A stretch of DNA of 64,000 bases from Streptomyces regalis (GCF_001509475.1 NZ_LLZG01000047.1:79976-143975), one strand, 5' to 3'. Counted from the first letter of the stretch, positions 1 through 8,250 are shown. Numbers and translations: made by a program. Notes: generated from the sequence alone by a model not told the origin.

Positions 1-498
1 CTGCGGTGACATGTCGACCAGCTCTATCTGGTCCGCCCGGCGCACCACCTCGTCGGGTACGGTCTCCCGCTGTCGTACGCCGGTTATCGACTCGACGACG
101 TCGCCGAGCGACTCCAGGTGCTGGATGTTGACGGTCGTGATGACGTCGATGCCGGCGTCCAGCAGCTCCTCGACGTCCTGACATCGCTTGGGGTTCCGGG
201 AGCCCGGCACATTGGTGTGGGCCAGCTCGTCCACCAGAGCGACGGCCGGCCGGCGCTTCAGTACGGCGTCCACGTCCATCTCGGTGAACACCGCACCCCG
301 GTACTCCAGCTCCCGGCGCGGGATCTGCTCCAGGCCGTGCAGCATCACCTCGGTGCGTGGCCGGTCGTGGTGCTCCAGGAAGGCCACCACACAGTCGGTG
401 CCGCGCTCCACGCGGCGGTGCGCCTCGGACAGCATGGCGTACGTCTTGCCGACGCCCGGCGCCGCACCGAGATAGATCCGAAGCTTGCCGCGTGCCAT
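1..498 (-). CDS. kdpD: KdpD osmosensitive K+ sensor kinase, N-terminal part (runs off left edge)
   Basis: The 166 codons visible match the cytoplasmic KdpD domain of the K+-responsive sensor kinase. The protein opens MARGKLRIYLGAAPGVGKTY, with a Walker A-like GAAPGVGKT at residues 11-19, and continues through DELAHTN and TTVNIQHLESL, which are KdpD signatures. The ATG at 498 is the first in frame and gives the expected N-terminus. The universal-stress-like domain, membrane segments and kinase core would lie beyond the window. Upstream on the same strand come a kdpE remnant, a kdpF without a start codon and a 27-codon gene; no kdpA, kdpB or kdpC lies between them. Whether KdpD still has a working partner cannot be judged here. 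Confidence 0.93.
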   Translation of the reverse strand, partial: MARGKLRIYLGAAPGVGKTYAMLSEAHRRVERGTDCVVAFLEHHDRPRTEVMLHGLEQIPRRELEYRGAVFTEMDVDAVLKRRPAVALVDELAHTNVPGSRNPKRCQDVEELLDAGIDVITTVNIQHLESLGDVVESITGVRQRETVPDEVVRRADQIELVDMSPQ

Positions 499-554
499 GG
501 TTCAGGGTTCCGATCGTTCTGCGCTTGCCAGGCCGGTACGGGACCGCAAGGAGA

Positions 555-716
555 TCACACCTCGAAGCGGTACCCCATGCCCGGCTCGGTGATGAGATGT
601 CGTGGTTCGAGGGGGTGCGTCTCCAGTTTGCGCCGCAGATGTGCCGGCCCGAGGGTGAGCACCACCACATGCGGCGGCACGGCGGCGGTCAGCCGGAGGG
701 CCGTGGTGCCGTGCTC
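555..716 (-). pseudogene. kdpE: KdpE response regulator remnant with internal deletion
   Basis: This 53-codon frame joins two distant pieces of a KdpE-type OmpR-family regulator. The first 20 or so residues (HGTTALRLTAAVPPHVVVL) match the receiver stretch just before the phospho-acceptor Asp, which here reads LTLG rather than LDLG. The frame then passes directly into the C-terminal winged-helix end (HLRRKLETHPLEPRHLITEP, then GMGYRFEV and stop). Roughly 130-150 residues of the usual ~230 are missing, including the rest of the receiver and most of the DNA-binding domain. It has no start codon and overlaps the end of kdpF by 2 bases. It cannot encode a working regulator. Confidence 0.85.
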
Positions 717-804
717 AGAACCTATTCGGGAAGATCAGCGCGAGGACCAGATAGCCCGGCAGGGCCACGGCCACGATCAGCCCGACGACGTTCTCGGCGC
801 TTAC
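715..804 (-). pseudogene. kdpF: KdpF K+-transporter small subunit; start codon reads GTA
   Basis: Codons for SAENVVGLIVAVALPGYLVL and then ALIFPNRF reproduce the whole single-helix KdpF subunit (about 29 residues) that stabilises the KdpABC ATPase. The codon where a GTG would be expected, GTA at 804-802, is not a start. The TAA stop of the upstream 27-residue gene lies at 803-801, overlapping this codon by two bases, so a single G-to-A change would turn a TGA stop into TAA and a GTG start into GTA at once. kdpA, which normally follows, is absent: a KdpE fragment begins within the kdpF stop. I infer recent loss, though initiation further upstream in the same frame cannot be excluded. Confidence 0.7.
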
Positions 805-884
805 AGCCGACCCACCCCTCGGGCGATGAGTGCCACCAGGGCGAACAGCGCGACCGTGGCACATACGAAGGCCACATCGGCCAT
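801..884 (-). CDS. 27-residue membrane protein at the head of the kdp remnant
   Basis: The frame begins MADVAFVCATVALFALVALI and ends ARGVGRL: one hydrophobic helix with a short basic tail. Tiny single-helix genes directly before kdpF are, as I recall, common in streptomycete kdp operons, and its overlap with the kdpF position supports translation coupling. The start at 884 is the only ATG giving this hydrophobic peptide; GAGCTC just upstream is a weak ribosome site. It is the first gene of the leftward transcript leaving the 885-1110 divergent promoter region. Function unknown; it may be a small K+-transporter accessory subunit left behind after kdpABC was lost. Confidence 0.6.
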   Translation of the reverse strand: MADVAFVCATVALFALVALIARGVGRL

Positions 885-948
885 CGCGAGCTCCTAGACG
901 AGATTTGGAAGGGACGGACCTCTGGAAGTAACCCCACTGCAACGCCAA

Positions 949-1013
949 TTAACCCCTCGTTGACGCCGTTCCTACGTCCGCGGCCGCTTCTTTGACGCGT
1001 TTCTAACGCGGTC
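949..1013. promoter_or_regulatory. 11-bp direct repeats of TTGACGC type in the kdp / protease divergent promoter
   Basis: Units with 11-bp periodicity are TTAACCC at 949, TTGACGC at 960 and CCTACGT at 971, followed by a second pair, TTGACGC at 992 and CTAACGC at 1003. Tandem heptamers on an 11-bp repeat are the usual target of OmpR/PhoB-family winged-helix regulators. Given the kdp genes to the left, KdpE is the natural candidate, but that is inference. A similar array lies at 32151-32179 upstream of the antiporter operon. Confidence 0.5.
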
Positions 1014-1110
1014 GCGCCCGATCTGCGAAGTTAAAAGGGTTCGTCATCCCGCCCCCGGACGCGAGGGAGACTGTCAGTAGGGGGACACACACCGTCCGCG
1101 GGAGATGGTG

Positions 1111-2241
1111 ATGAAGGGCTCGGTACGGATGGGACGCGTTCTCGGGGTGCCGTTGCGCCTCCACTGGACGGTGCCCCTGCTCGTGGTGCTCTTCGGGTAC
1201 GGCCTGGGCAGCCGGACACTCCCGGCCGGGGTTCCGGACCAGTCGAACGCCACCTATACGCTCGCCGGTCTGGCCGGTGCCCTGCTGCTTCTTGCGAGCC
1301 TTCTGGCTCACGAGGCCGCCCACGCGGTCACGGCCCGCAGGAAGGGCATCCCGGTCAAGAGCATCACGCTGTGGGCGTTGGGCGGGATGACGGAGATGGA
1401 CAGGCCGCGTGCCGCCGATGCTGCCTTTCTGGTGGCCGTGAGCGGTCCGCTCACCAGCCTGATCGTCGGTGCGGCGGCGTTCGGGGCGGGCATCGGGCTG
1501 GACGCCATCTCCAGCTGGCAGGTTCCTGCAGCGGTCCTGCTGTGGCTCGGCTGGGTGAACGGCCTCCTGGCCGTGTTCAATCTGCTGCCGGCCGCGCCGC
1601 TCGACGGAGGACGCGTCGTACAGGCGGTGATGTGGTGGCGTACCGGAGACCGGGACCGGGCCGAGCGGGCAGCCGCCCGCAGCGGGCAGGTCCTCGGCAT
1701 GCTGCTGATCGCCGTCGGCTGGATCTCCGTCCTGTACGGCGTCTGGAGCGGTCTGTGGCTGGCAGTCATAGGCTTCTTCGTCCTGATCGTCGCCGGGGCG
1801 GAACGTCAGCGCGCCCGGATGGCCCCGGCCCTGCGCGGAGTACGAGCGGCCGATGCCATGTCGACTCCCGTGGAGACCTGCCAGGACTGGCTGACCGTGG
1901 AACGCTGCATCGAGGATGTGGCCCTTCGGGCCCACCACTCGATGCTGCCCGTGATCGACTTCGGAGGACACCCCAGCGGCCTGCTGCACCTGCCGCGGCT
2001 CGCGAGGATCCCCGCACAGCAGCGGGAGACACTGCGTGCGCGTGACGTCGCGACCCCGCTGTCGCAAGGGGCCACGTGCGCGCCGGACGACCTGCTGGAA
2101 GACGTACTGGAAAAGCTCTCCCCGGGCAGCGGCATGCGCATCCTCGTCATCGAAGGACAGCGTCTGGTGGGCATCATCACCGCGCGTGACATCTCCCGGA
2201 TCGTCCAGCGTCACGCGCTTCGCGGCACGGAGGGCCGGTGA
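1111..2241 (+). CDS. Site-2 protease (M50 family) with C-terminal CBS domains
   Basis: This is an intramembrane zinc metalloprotease of the bacterial S2P group that carries a CBS pair (the Rip3/FtsH-associated-protease-like type). The zinc motif HEAAH sits near residue 70 in a hydrophobic segment, and the third ligand lies in LLPAAPLDGGRVV near residue 168. About four to six membrane helices fill residues 15-230. The remaining 145 residues form two CBS motifs, ending IEGQRLVGIITARDIS. The start at 1111 is preferred to the ATG at 1105 because GGGAG (1100-1104) is then 6 bases away. It is transcribed divergently from the kdp remnant across a repeat-rich promoter. Substrates are unknown; CBS domains usually sense adenylates. 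Confidence 0.88.
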   Translation: MKGSVRMGRVLGVPLRLHWTVPLLVVLFGYGLGSRTLPAGVPDQSNATYTLAGLAGALLLLASLLAHEAAHAVTARRKGIPVKSITLWALGGMTEMDRPRAADAAFLVAVSGPLTSLIVGAAAFGAGIGLDAISSWQVPAAVLLWLGWVNGLLAVFNLLPAAPLDGGRVVQAVMWWRTGDRDRAERAAARSGQVLGMLLIAVGWISVLYGVWSGLWLAVIGFFVLIVAGAERQRARMAPALRGVRAADAMSTPVETCQDWLTVERCIEDVALRAHHSMLPVIDFGGHPSGLLHLPRLARIPAQQRETLRARDVATPLSQGATCAPDDLLEDVLEKLSPGSGMRILVIEGQRLVGIITARDISRIVQRHALRGTEGR

Positions 2242-2327
2242 TCTCCGGCATGATCCGCCGGGCAGTTCCACCTCCGCTCCCGCGAGCCCTCCGATGTGAA
2301 GAGCACGGCATCAAAGCCGTATAAAGA

Positions 2328-2344
2328 TTGCCGGAACAAGGCAA
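2328..2344. promoter_or_regulatory. TTGCC-N7-GGCAA dyad before the NfeD/flotillin operon
   Basis: Perfect 5-bp arms, TTGCC (2328-2332) and GGCAA (2340-2344), extended by A and T outside to a 6-bp match. It lies 74 bases before the NfeD start. It is one of seven sites of this form in intergenic parts of the window. Confidence 0.5.
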
Positions 2345-2417
2345 TGTCCTTGGTGGAGCCTTCGTGCGAGCATGCGGTCACTGGCCAGGTGACGGCGACG
2401 AGAGGCGGTGAACGCGG

Positions 2418-2933
2418 ATGGCCTGGTTTCTCGGACTGGGCATCGCGGGGGTCGCACTCCTCGTGCTGTCGCTCGTCTTCGACGGTGTCCTCGAGGGACT
2501 CTTCGACGGTGTCGACGTACTGGACGGACTGTTCGACGGGTGGCTGTCGCTTCCGGTCATCGCCGGATTCGTCTCCATGCTCGGCTTCTCCGGTGCGATC
2601 GCCATGGGCACCACCGGGCTGGGCGCCGTGGGCGCCACCGTGATCGGCGTACCTGCCGGAGTCGGCACAGGTTGGCTCGCGTATCGCCTCAGCCGTGCAC
2701 TGATGAGCGACCGGTCCGGTGCCGCCCCTCGCGACGACGACCTGATCGGCATCCCGGGATCGGTGGTCACCGCCATTCCGGCCGACGGCTACGGCGAGGT
2801 GCTGGTCCGCCTGGCCGGGCAACCGGTGAAGCTCGCGGCGAAGAGTCCGATCCCCGTGGCGCGCGGCGCGGAGGTCTGGGTGGAGGAGGCGCTGTCGCAG
2901 ACAGCGGTCTCCGTACGCCTGGTGGAACGCTGA
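2418..2933 (+). CDS. NfeD-like membrane protein, flotillin partner
   Basis: A 171-residue protein with an N-terminal helix (WFLGLGIAGVALLVLSLVF), a hydrophobic hairpin between residues 50 and 95, and a soluble C-terminal segment from about 112 (LIGIPGSVVTAIPADGYGEV) with the small-barrel pattern of NfeD/OB domains. It precedes a flotillin gene by 120 bases on the same strand, the classic NfeD-SPFH arrangement (compare YuaF-FloT of Bacillus). Such pairs are thought to organise membrane microdomains. The ATG at 2418 follows an AGAGGCGGTG stretch. A TTGCC-N7-GGCAA dyad lies just upstream and a plausible terminator follows the flotillin gene, so the two genes probably form one unit. Confidence 0.8.
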   Translation: MAWFLGLGIAGVALLVLSLVFDGVLEGLFDGVDVLDGLFDGWLSLPVIAGFVSMLGFSGAIAMGTTGLGAVGATVIGVPAGVGTGWLAYRLSRALMSDRSGAAPRDDDLIGIPGSVVTAIPADGYGEVLVRLAGQPVKLAAKSPIPVARGAEVWVEEALSQTAVSVRLVER

Positions 2934-3052
2934 TTCACCGCGCCGCCGCGCATGCCCGGTATCGAACCAACGGTGCCGATCTATCCACATGAATCATCCA
3001 CACGTACCCATATCGATCTGCCGTCCCCTGGGAGGGCTGAGGGGAATTCGTC

Positions 3053-4486
3053 ATGAGCCCAGTCGTGATCGCCGTCATTGGCGTCGTCGTACTCCTGGTC
3101 CTGCTCGGCCTGGTTGTCGTCACCCGCTACAAGGTGGCGGGGCCGAGCGAGGCGTTCATCGTCACCGGACGGCGCGGCAAGAAGGCGACCGACCCGGAGA
3201 CCGGCCGGGTCTTCACCGACAACAGCGGCCAGAAGGTCGTGGTCGGCGGCGGTGTCTTCGTCGTGCCGTTCGTGCAGCAGAAGTTCACCCTCGACCTGTC
3301 CTCGCGGCACATCCCGGTCGCGGTGCGTGGCGCCGTCACGCTGCGCGGGGTCAAGGCCCACCTCGAAGGCGTCGCCATCGTCAAGGTCGGCGGCAGCGAG
3401 GACTCCATCCGCGCTGCGGCCCAGCGGTTCCTGATGCAGCAGGACGGCATCGTCGGCTTCACCCAGGAAGTGCTCTCGGGTGCGCTGCGCGCCATCGTGG
3501 GCCGGATGTCGGTGGAGGACATCATCCGCGACCGGGCCGCGTTCGCGGGCCAGGTCGCCGAGGAGGCCGAGGCGAGCCTGTCCGGGCAGGGCCTGGTGCT
3601 GGACGCCTTCCAGATCCAGGACATCACCACCGAGGGCTCCTACCTGGAGGACCTCGGCCGTCCGGAGGCCGCTCGCGCCAAGCAGGAGGCCGACATCGCC
3701 GAGGCGGTGGCCCGGCGTGCCGCCGAGCAGGCGCGGCTGAAGGCCGAGGAGGAAATCGCCATCGCGCAGCGGACGTTCGCGCTCAAGCAGGCCGAGATCA
3801 AGGCCGAGACCGACGAGGCCGCCGCGCGCGCCGCTGCCGCGGGTCCGCTGGCCGAGGCCGCCCGGTCGCAGGAGGTGCTGAGCGAGCAGGAGAAGGTCGC
3901 CGAGCGGCAGGCCGCGCTGACCGACCGTGAGTTGGACACCAAGGTCCGCAAGCCCGCCGACGCCGCGCGCTACCAGGCCGAGCAGGAGGCCGAGGCCCGC
4001 CGGATCGCCCTGGTCAAGCAGGCCGAGGCGGATGCGCAGCGGTCCCGGCTGACCGGTGAGGGCGAGAAGGCGCACCGCGCCGCGCTCGCCGACGCGGTCC
4101 GTATCGAGGGCGAGGCCGAGGCCGCCGCCATCGGCGCCAAGGGTGCCGCCGAGGCCGAGGCGATGCAGAAGAAGGCCGACGCGTTCGCCCAGTACGGCGA
4201 CGCGGCCGTGCTGCAGATGCTGGTCGAGGTGCTGCCGCAGGTCGTCGCCAAGGCGTCCGAGCCGCTCAGCGCCATCGACAAGATGACGGTCATCTCGACG
4301 GACGGGGCGAGCCAGCTGTCGCGCACCGTCGCCGACAACGTCGCCCAGGGCGTCGAACTCCTCAGCTCCACCACCGGAGTCGACCTCGCCGGGCTCCTGA
4401 AGAACATCACCCAGCGGGCCGGCGGTTCACAGCCCGCGACCACGGCACCCGCCGAGGTCAACGGGAAGGTCGAAATCACCGGCTGA
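3053..4486 (+). CDS. Flotillin-family SPFH protein (FloT-like)
   Basis: 477 residues. A membrane anchor (VVIAVIGVVVLLVLLGLVVV) occupies residues 4-23, an SPFH/Band-7 domain about 28-190 (GPSEAFIVTGRRGKK, LVLDAFQIQDITTEGSYLED), and a long Ala/Glu-rich coiled coil about 195-380 with the EA-rich repeats typical of flotillins. A C-terminal oligomerisation region includes VLQMLVEVLPQVVAKASEPL. Flotillins scaffold functional membrane microdomains at the inner leaflet. The start is set by the hydrophobic anchor immediately after ATG; GGGAGGG and GAGGGG stretches lie upstream. It follows the NfeD-like gene. It is one of three SPFH proteins in the window and the most like Bacillus FloT. Confidence 0.92.
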   Translation: MSPVVIAVIGVVVLLVLLGLVVVTRYKVAGPSEAFIVTGRRGKKATDPETGRVFTDNSGQKVVVGGGVFVVPFVQQKFTLDLSSRHIPVAVRGAVTLRGVKAHLEGVAIVKVGGSEDSIRAAAQRFLMQQDGIVGFTQEVLSGALRAIVGRMSVEDIIRDRAAFAGQVAEEAEASLSGQGLVLDAFQIQDITTEGSYLEDLGRPEAARAKQEADIAEAVARRAAEQARLKAEEEIAIAQRTFALKQAEIKAETDEAAARAAAAGPLAEAARSQEVLSEQEKVAERQAALTDRELDTKVRKPADAARYQAEQEAEARRIALVKQAEADAQRSRLTGEGEKAHRAALADAVRIEGEAEAAAIGAKGAAEAEAMQKKADAFAQYGDAAVLQMLVEVLPQVVAKASEPLSAIDKMTVISTDGASQLSRTVADNVAQGVELLSSTTGVDLAGLLKNITQRAGGSQPATTAPAEVNGKVEITG

Positions 4487-4510
4487 CATCAGTACTGAGC
4501 AGCGGAGCGA

Positions 4511-4538
4511 GCCCGGGCGGCCCTTGAGCCGCCCGGGC
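4511..4538 (+). terminator. Strong GC hairpin after the flotillin gene
   Basis: An 11-bp perfect stem, GCCCGGGCGGC (4511-4521) with GCCGCCCGGGC (4528-4538), and a 6-base loop, beginning 24 bases after the flotillin stop. There is no clear T-tract, as is common for actinobacterial terminators. Confidence 0.75.
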
Positions 4539-4576
4539 CTGTGGTCGCTGGGTGGTTTCCCGGAAGTGGAGTGTGA

Positions 4577-4933
4577 GTGGTGTTCCTGTGGCTTTGGCTG
4601 ATCGGCTGGTCGGCGTTCGTCCTGCCCCTGGCGTTCGCCTCGTTGCGCGGCTGGGCGCCCAAGTCGGTCCGGCGCCGGACCACTCCGTGGGGCATACGGG
4701 TACGGGGAGTCGCTCTGCTGGTCTTTTGGGCCGGCGGGCTGATGGTTCCGCTGCTGCGGCAGAGTGGCTTGGACACCGAGGACGCCGCGTTCCTCGGGTC
4801 CATCGTGCAGGCCGGCTTCTTGATGTTCGGAGCCGGGCTGATGGTCGGCTCGCAGTTGGGGGAGTGGTTCTACCGAAGGGCTGTTCAGCCGAAGGCACTA
4901 GACGAGACGCCGGGCAGCGGTGGGCGGCCATGA
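4577..4933 (+). CDS. Small membrane protein, unknown function
   Basis: 118 residues with three hydrophobic segments: FLWLWLIGWSAFVLPLAF at the N-terminus, VALLVFWAGGLMV near 45-58, and GFLMFGAGLMVGSQ near 82-95. It ends with a short polar tail. I recognise no family. Its stop overlaps the ATG of the next gene by four bases (ATGA, 4930-4933), so the two are very likely translated together. The GTG at 4577 gives an N-terminus that begins directly with the first helix; a GTG in the next codon is equally possible. Confidence 0.6.
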   Translation: MVFLWLWLIGWSAFVLPLAFASLRGWAPKSVRRRTTPWGIRVRGVALLVFWAGGLMVPLLRQSGLDTEDAAFLGSIVQAGFLMFGAGLMVGSQLGEWFYRRAVQPKALDETPGSGGRP

Positions 4934-6219
4934 CGCACACGACGACCGGGATCGCGCATCCCGCGACGGCGTTCGCTCTCGCCGGGTTCCGTCGGCGCGC
5001 CTGGAGCTGGCTCGGGGGCGGACTCGGGGCCATGGTTGTCGGGCTGATGGTCGGTCCGCCCGCCGACGAAGCCGGAATCGGCTGGCTGAACGACATCGCC
5101 GTCTTCTGTGTGGGAGGCGGCCCGGTCGCTGCCGTCGTCGGCGTGGCGGCCCTCGTCAACTACCGCCGTATGCGGCGCGCCTTGTCCGCCCACCCATGGA
5201 TCGCCTGCTCCGCCGTGGGCATCCCACCCCGACAGGGCAATCCCCGCACGGTACTGCGCCACCCATTGACAGGTGACGTGATCCCGCTGTCGGTCCGTAC
5301 GCTGCCGCAGCGGTATCACCTGGCCAACCCGGATCCCGGAGGCGTGCTGTGGTGGTGCGGCGACGCGCGCACCGGTGGAGTCCTCGCGCAGCCCGGCGGC
5401 GTCGACCTGCTGTGGGCAGGCCGCACCCGAACCGGGCGGCGACGCCGCAGGGATGCGTCGACGGCGGAACGAGAGGGTCTTCTGAACAGGCCGCGGCCCC
5501 GGCAGCCGCAGACGATCGGGGGCGACCAACTCACCCAGGGCCGGGAGCCGGATCTGTCGTACGCGGCCATGGCCGAAGCGGCCCGCCGACTGGCAATCGC
5601 GGACGAGGACGGAACCGCCCCGCACCGCGAACCCGACATCCGTGGCGTGCCCTGGTGGCGCGTGCCCGCCCTGCTGGAGATCTCGTACGTCTGGCCGACC
5701 GTGGTCAACGCGGCTTTCGCGATCGCGATGGCGCTGACGTGGTGGCTGCTGGGCAAGGACCGGGACATCGCGGTGCCGCTGATCCTCGCGGTTCTGTCCG
5801 GCTTCAACGCACTCCGGTTCGGGCACCGGATGATTCGGGGGATGCCCGGGGTGAAGGCCTTGGTGCGGGCCGCCCGGGTGCCCGTTCCCGTACCCAAACG
5901 CTACGTTCTGCTGTCCGGCCCCGACGACGGACTGGTCCTGGTGCTCTTCGCCGCACATGGTGGCCCGGACGATCCGCCGGAAGCCGCCATGGAAGTCAAC
6001 CCGCCGGGCCCGCGCAGGCATCCCAGGCGCGGTATGCCCCCGGTGGTCGGCACGGTCGATCTGCACGGCTGGCTCGACGCCGGCCCCGTCGTCGTCCCGT
6101 GGATCGAGGGCCGACCCCTATGGCCACGGCACGCGTACGAATCGGTGAACCTCAATGACCGGCAGGACCGGGACTACTTCGCAGCCCTGGTCGGAGGCGT
6201 GGGTGCGAAGGCGACATGA
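4930..6219 (+). CDS. Membrane protein of unknown function coupled to the preceding gene
   Basis: 429 residues beginning MTHTTTGIAHPATAFALAGF. Two helices lie in the first 80 residues (LGGGLGAMVVGLMVG and a VCVGGGP-type segment), then a long soluble region containing HPLTGDVIPLSVRTL. A second membrane hairpin at about 255-300 (VNAAFAIAMALTWWLLG, IAVPLILAVLSGFNALRFG) is followed by a C-terminal cytoplasmic domain ending near VGGVGAKAT. The ATG at 4930 overlaps the previous stop. The frame stays open upstream to 4552, but that extension lies on top of the previous gene. No family is recognised. The two-gene unit sits between flotillin and CBS genes, hinting at an envelope role. Confidence 0.6.
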   Translation: MTHTTTGIAHPATAFALAGFRRRAWSWLGGGLGAMVVGLMVGPPADEAGIGWLNDIAVFCVGGGPVAAVVGVAALVNYRRMRRALSAHPWIACSAVGIPPRQGNPRTVLRHPLTGDVIPLSVRTLPQRYHLANPDPGGVLWWCGDARTGGVLAQPGGVDLLWAGRTRTGRRRRRDASTAEREGLLNRPRPRQPQTIGGDQLTQGREPDLSYAAMAEAARRLAIADEDGTAPHREPDIRGVPWWRVPALLEISYVWPTVVNAAFAIAMALTWWLLGKDRDIAVPLILAVLSGFNALRFGHRMIRGMPGVKALVRAARVPVPVPKRYVLLSGPDDGLVLVLFAAHGGPDDPPEAAMEVNPPGPRRHPRRGMPPVVGTVDLHGWLDAGPVVVPWIEGRPLWPRHAYESVNLNDRQDRDYFAALVGGVGAKAT

Positions 6220-6466
6220 GTCGGACGGGTCCGGATGCTCTCGTTCGTGAGGGTGAAGGGCGTTGCATGGCGGGCGCCGGCCGATGCGCGCAGCTCGATC
6301 TCGCCAGGGGGGCCAGCCGTCCCGGTCGAGGTCCCAGTGCGTTCGTCCCACGGTCACCTGACCGTCCTGCTCCAGACGGGGTGGCCGGCTGCCGTCGCAC
6401 CTGGTCGACCACCGCGTCCGTCGGGCGCAACGTGCGAGGCCATGTCCGGCACCCAGGGGCGAAGGC

Positions 6467-6994
6467 TCAGCCGGTCTTGCGCCCAAACCGTGTGCCGACG
6501 CGTTCCCACTCCGCGGCCCACTGCTGCATACGGCACCGGTTCAGGTACAGCCGCGAACCCCACGCCACGCCCCACACGGCCCCACTCGCGCCCGCAGCGG
6601 CCAGGACGCCTCCGAAGGCCGCGCGGAGCCGCGCCTCCCCGTCGGTCAGGGGCTCGGACGTGAGATTGCCGCTCTTGTCGGTCCACACGGTGACGGCGCT
6701 TCCGGCCCGGGCACCGGGAGGCACCCTGGCCTCGTCCGTGCGGGTCGAACCGTCCGGCGCGGACCAACGGACGGTGGCCCACACCCGGTGGTCGCTCACC
6801 GTTCTGTCGGGAACCCTGTCCTCCGCGTCTTCGGCGAGTACAGCCGAGACCGCGCGGTTCTCGGCCCGCCCCCGATCGGCGGCCCGCTCCACCGCATCCG
6901 CCGCGCCCAGACCCGCCAAGAGACCGACCACCTCCCCGGCGCTCTTCGGAGGGCGAACGCGCTCGGTAATCAGAGTGGAGCGATCCGTGTTCAT
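6467..6994 (-). CDS. Rv1733c-family-like membrane protein, apparently short at the N-terminus
   Basis: 175 residues. The middle (VWATVRWSAPDGSTRTDEAR, VPPGARAGSAVTVWTDKSG, LTSEPLTDGEARLRAAFGG) is the extracytoplasmic signature of the actinobacterial Rv1733c family. A final helix (VLAAAGASGAVWGVAWGSRL) and a basic tail (WERVGTRFGRKTG) follow. Members usually begin with an arginine-rich segment and a first transmembrane helix; here that part is reduced to GEVVGLLAGLGAADAV, so this copy may be truncated or start further upstream. It stands alone, divergent from the CBS gene at 7095. Members are found in dormancy-type gene sets, but no biochemical activity is known to me. Confidence 0.65.
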   Translation of the reverse strand: MNTDRSTLITERVRPPKSAGEVVGLLAGLGAADAVERAADRGRAENRAVSAVLAEDAEDRVPDRTVSDHRVWATVRWSAPDGSTRTDEARVPPGARAGSAVTVWTDKSGNLTSEPLTDGEARLRAAFGGVLAAAGASGAVWGVAWGSRLYLNRCRMQQWAAEWERVGTRFGRKTG

Positions 6995-7094
6995 CCAGGT
7001 CGCCGCGCATGTTTCGCATCAATGGCCTGGCCGGAGCCCCCGCGGGTGTACGACGCTGAGGGCAGGAACATTTCCAGTAGATGAGGAGCCCGCC

Positions 7095-7595
7095 GTGCGC
7101 GCTCGTGACCTGGCGGTCGAATACGAAACGGTGAGCGTCGACAGTGACGCCATGGACGCGGCCCGGCTGATGGCCGAGCACAAGCTGCCGGGCTTGTTGG
7201 TGCTCGACGAGCGGGGTGAGCCGAAGGCGATCCTGCCCGCCTCCCAGATGATCAAGGTGCTGGTGCCCGAGTACGTGATCGAAGACCCCACACTCGCCGC
7301 TGTCGTCGACGAGAAGCACGCCGACCGGCTCTGCCAGGTGCTGGCCGGCCGCCGCGTGGGGGACTGTCTGTCCAGCAAGGCGGCCCCGCCGCCGGTCGCC
7401 GACCCTGACGACACCGCCCTGGAAGTGGCCGCGCTGATGGCGCAGGTGCGCAGCCCGCTGGTGGCGGTCGCCGAGAAGGCGAAGGCCGGGCGGGGTGGGC
7501 GGGACGAGGGGGGCACGCATTTGCTGGGCGTGATCACCGCCTCGCACCTGCTGCACGAACTCCTCGGCGCCGCAGGGGCGGTGAGCCCCAAGTAA
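7095..7595 (+). CDS. CBS-domain-pair protein
   Basis: 166 residues made of two CBS motifs: VRARDLAVEYETVSVDSDAM to about residue 60, then RVGDCLSSKAAPPPVADPDD onward with the closing LLGVITASHLLHELLG. Stand-alone CBS pairs bind adenine nucleotides, including ATP, AMP or c-di-AMP, and gate transporters or enzymes. The GTG at 7095 is preferred because GAGGAG at 7083-7088 lies 6 bases before it, while the frame stays open for hundreds of bases upstream without a ribosome site. The protein at 30379-30837 has the same layout and similar motifs (RARELASTY, PLVAVVE) and is a likely paralogue. Its partner here is not obvious. Confidence 0.8.
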   Translation: MRARDLAVEYETVSVDSDAMDAARLMAEHKLPGLLVLDERGEPKAILPASQMIKVLVPEYVIEDPTLAAVVDEKHADRLCQVLAGRRVGDCLSSKAAPPPVADPDDTALEVAALMAQVRSPLVAVAEKAKAGRGGRDEGGTHLLGVITASHLLHELLGAAGAVSPK

Positions 7596-7623
7596 GCACC
7601 TCCGGGCCCGTCGTCGCGCAGGG

Positions 7624-8181
7624 CTACTCCAGGGCGGAGTTCCGGAGGATCCCGCGGCACATCTCGACGTCGATCCGCCGCCCCAACTGCTCCAGTACCG
7701 GGATGCCACACCGCAGGGTCCCCTGCTCAGCGGACTGGCGTGCGCCCTGATCCAGTTGGTGCCACAGCAGCGGATTGGCGACCAGGCAGCGTGGGTCCAG
7801 GATGAGCCGCGCGCCGGACGTGTCCGTGAGGATCAGCCGCGGGCTGACCCCCTGGGACACGCGTACGGTGACCAGGCGGTCGGTGCGCACCCAGGAGTGG
7901 GTCACGAGCCCGCGTGAGTCGAGGCCGCCGTTGGCGGCGCTCACCCGCGGCGGCGTCAGGATGATCAAGAGCAGCACGGCGAGCGCGGCCCACCACCCGG
8001 CGCGCACGACGGTGAGACGAAGAAGCCCCCAGTCGAGCAGCACCAGTGCCCCGAAGAGCAGCACGCCGCAGAACACCGCGCTGCGTACTTCCTGCGCCCA
8101 GTAACGGTCTTCGACCCTCCGAAGGGCATCCGCACGGGGAGGACCGTCCACTGGGGCGCGCTTCTCACTGCGCCGTCCCAT
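7624..8181 (-). CDS. Membrane protein with PH-like soluble domain, unknown function
   Basis: 185 residues from the ATG at 8181; a TTG at 8229 would add 16. Two adjoining hydrophobic helices lie near residues 33-75 (AVFCGVLLFGALVLLDWGLL, WWAALAVLLLIIL). They are followed by a soluble half containing GLVTHSWVRTDRLVTVRVSQ and PRLILTDTSGARLILDPRCL, which reads like a bacterial PH/YdbT-type domain. It is the last gene of the leftward unit that starts with the YqiJ-like protein at 16416, 69 bases after its neighbour. The neighbour has the same plan (two helices plus a PH-like domain), so the two may act as a pair. Confidence 0.6.
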   Translation of the reverse strand: MGRRSEKRAPVDGPPRADALRRVEDRYWAQEVRSAVFCGVLLFGALVLLDWGLLRLTVVRAGWWAALAVLLLIILTPPRVSAANGGLDSRGLVTHSWVRTDRLVTVRVSQGVSPRLILTDTSGARLILDPRCLVANPLLWHQLDQGARQSAEQGTLRCGIPVLEQLGRRIDVEMCRGILRNSALE

Positions 8182-8250
8182 GCGGGCCAGACTAGACACG
8201 GCACCGGCTTGTGTCTCCGGGTGTGACAAGCCCGGTCTCGGGTCGCCTGG

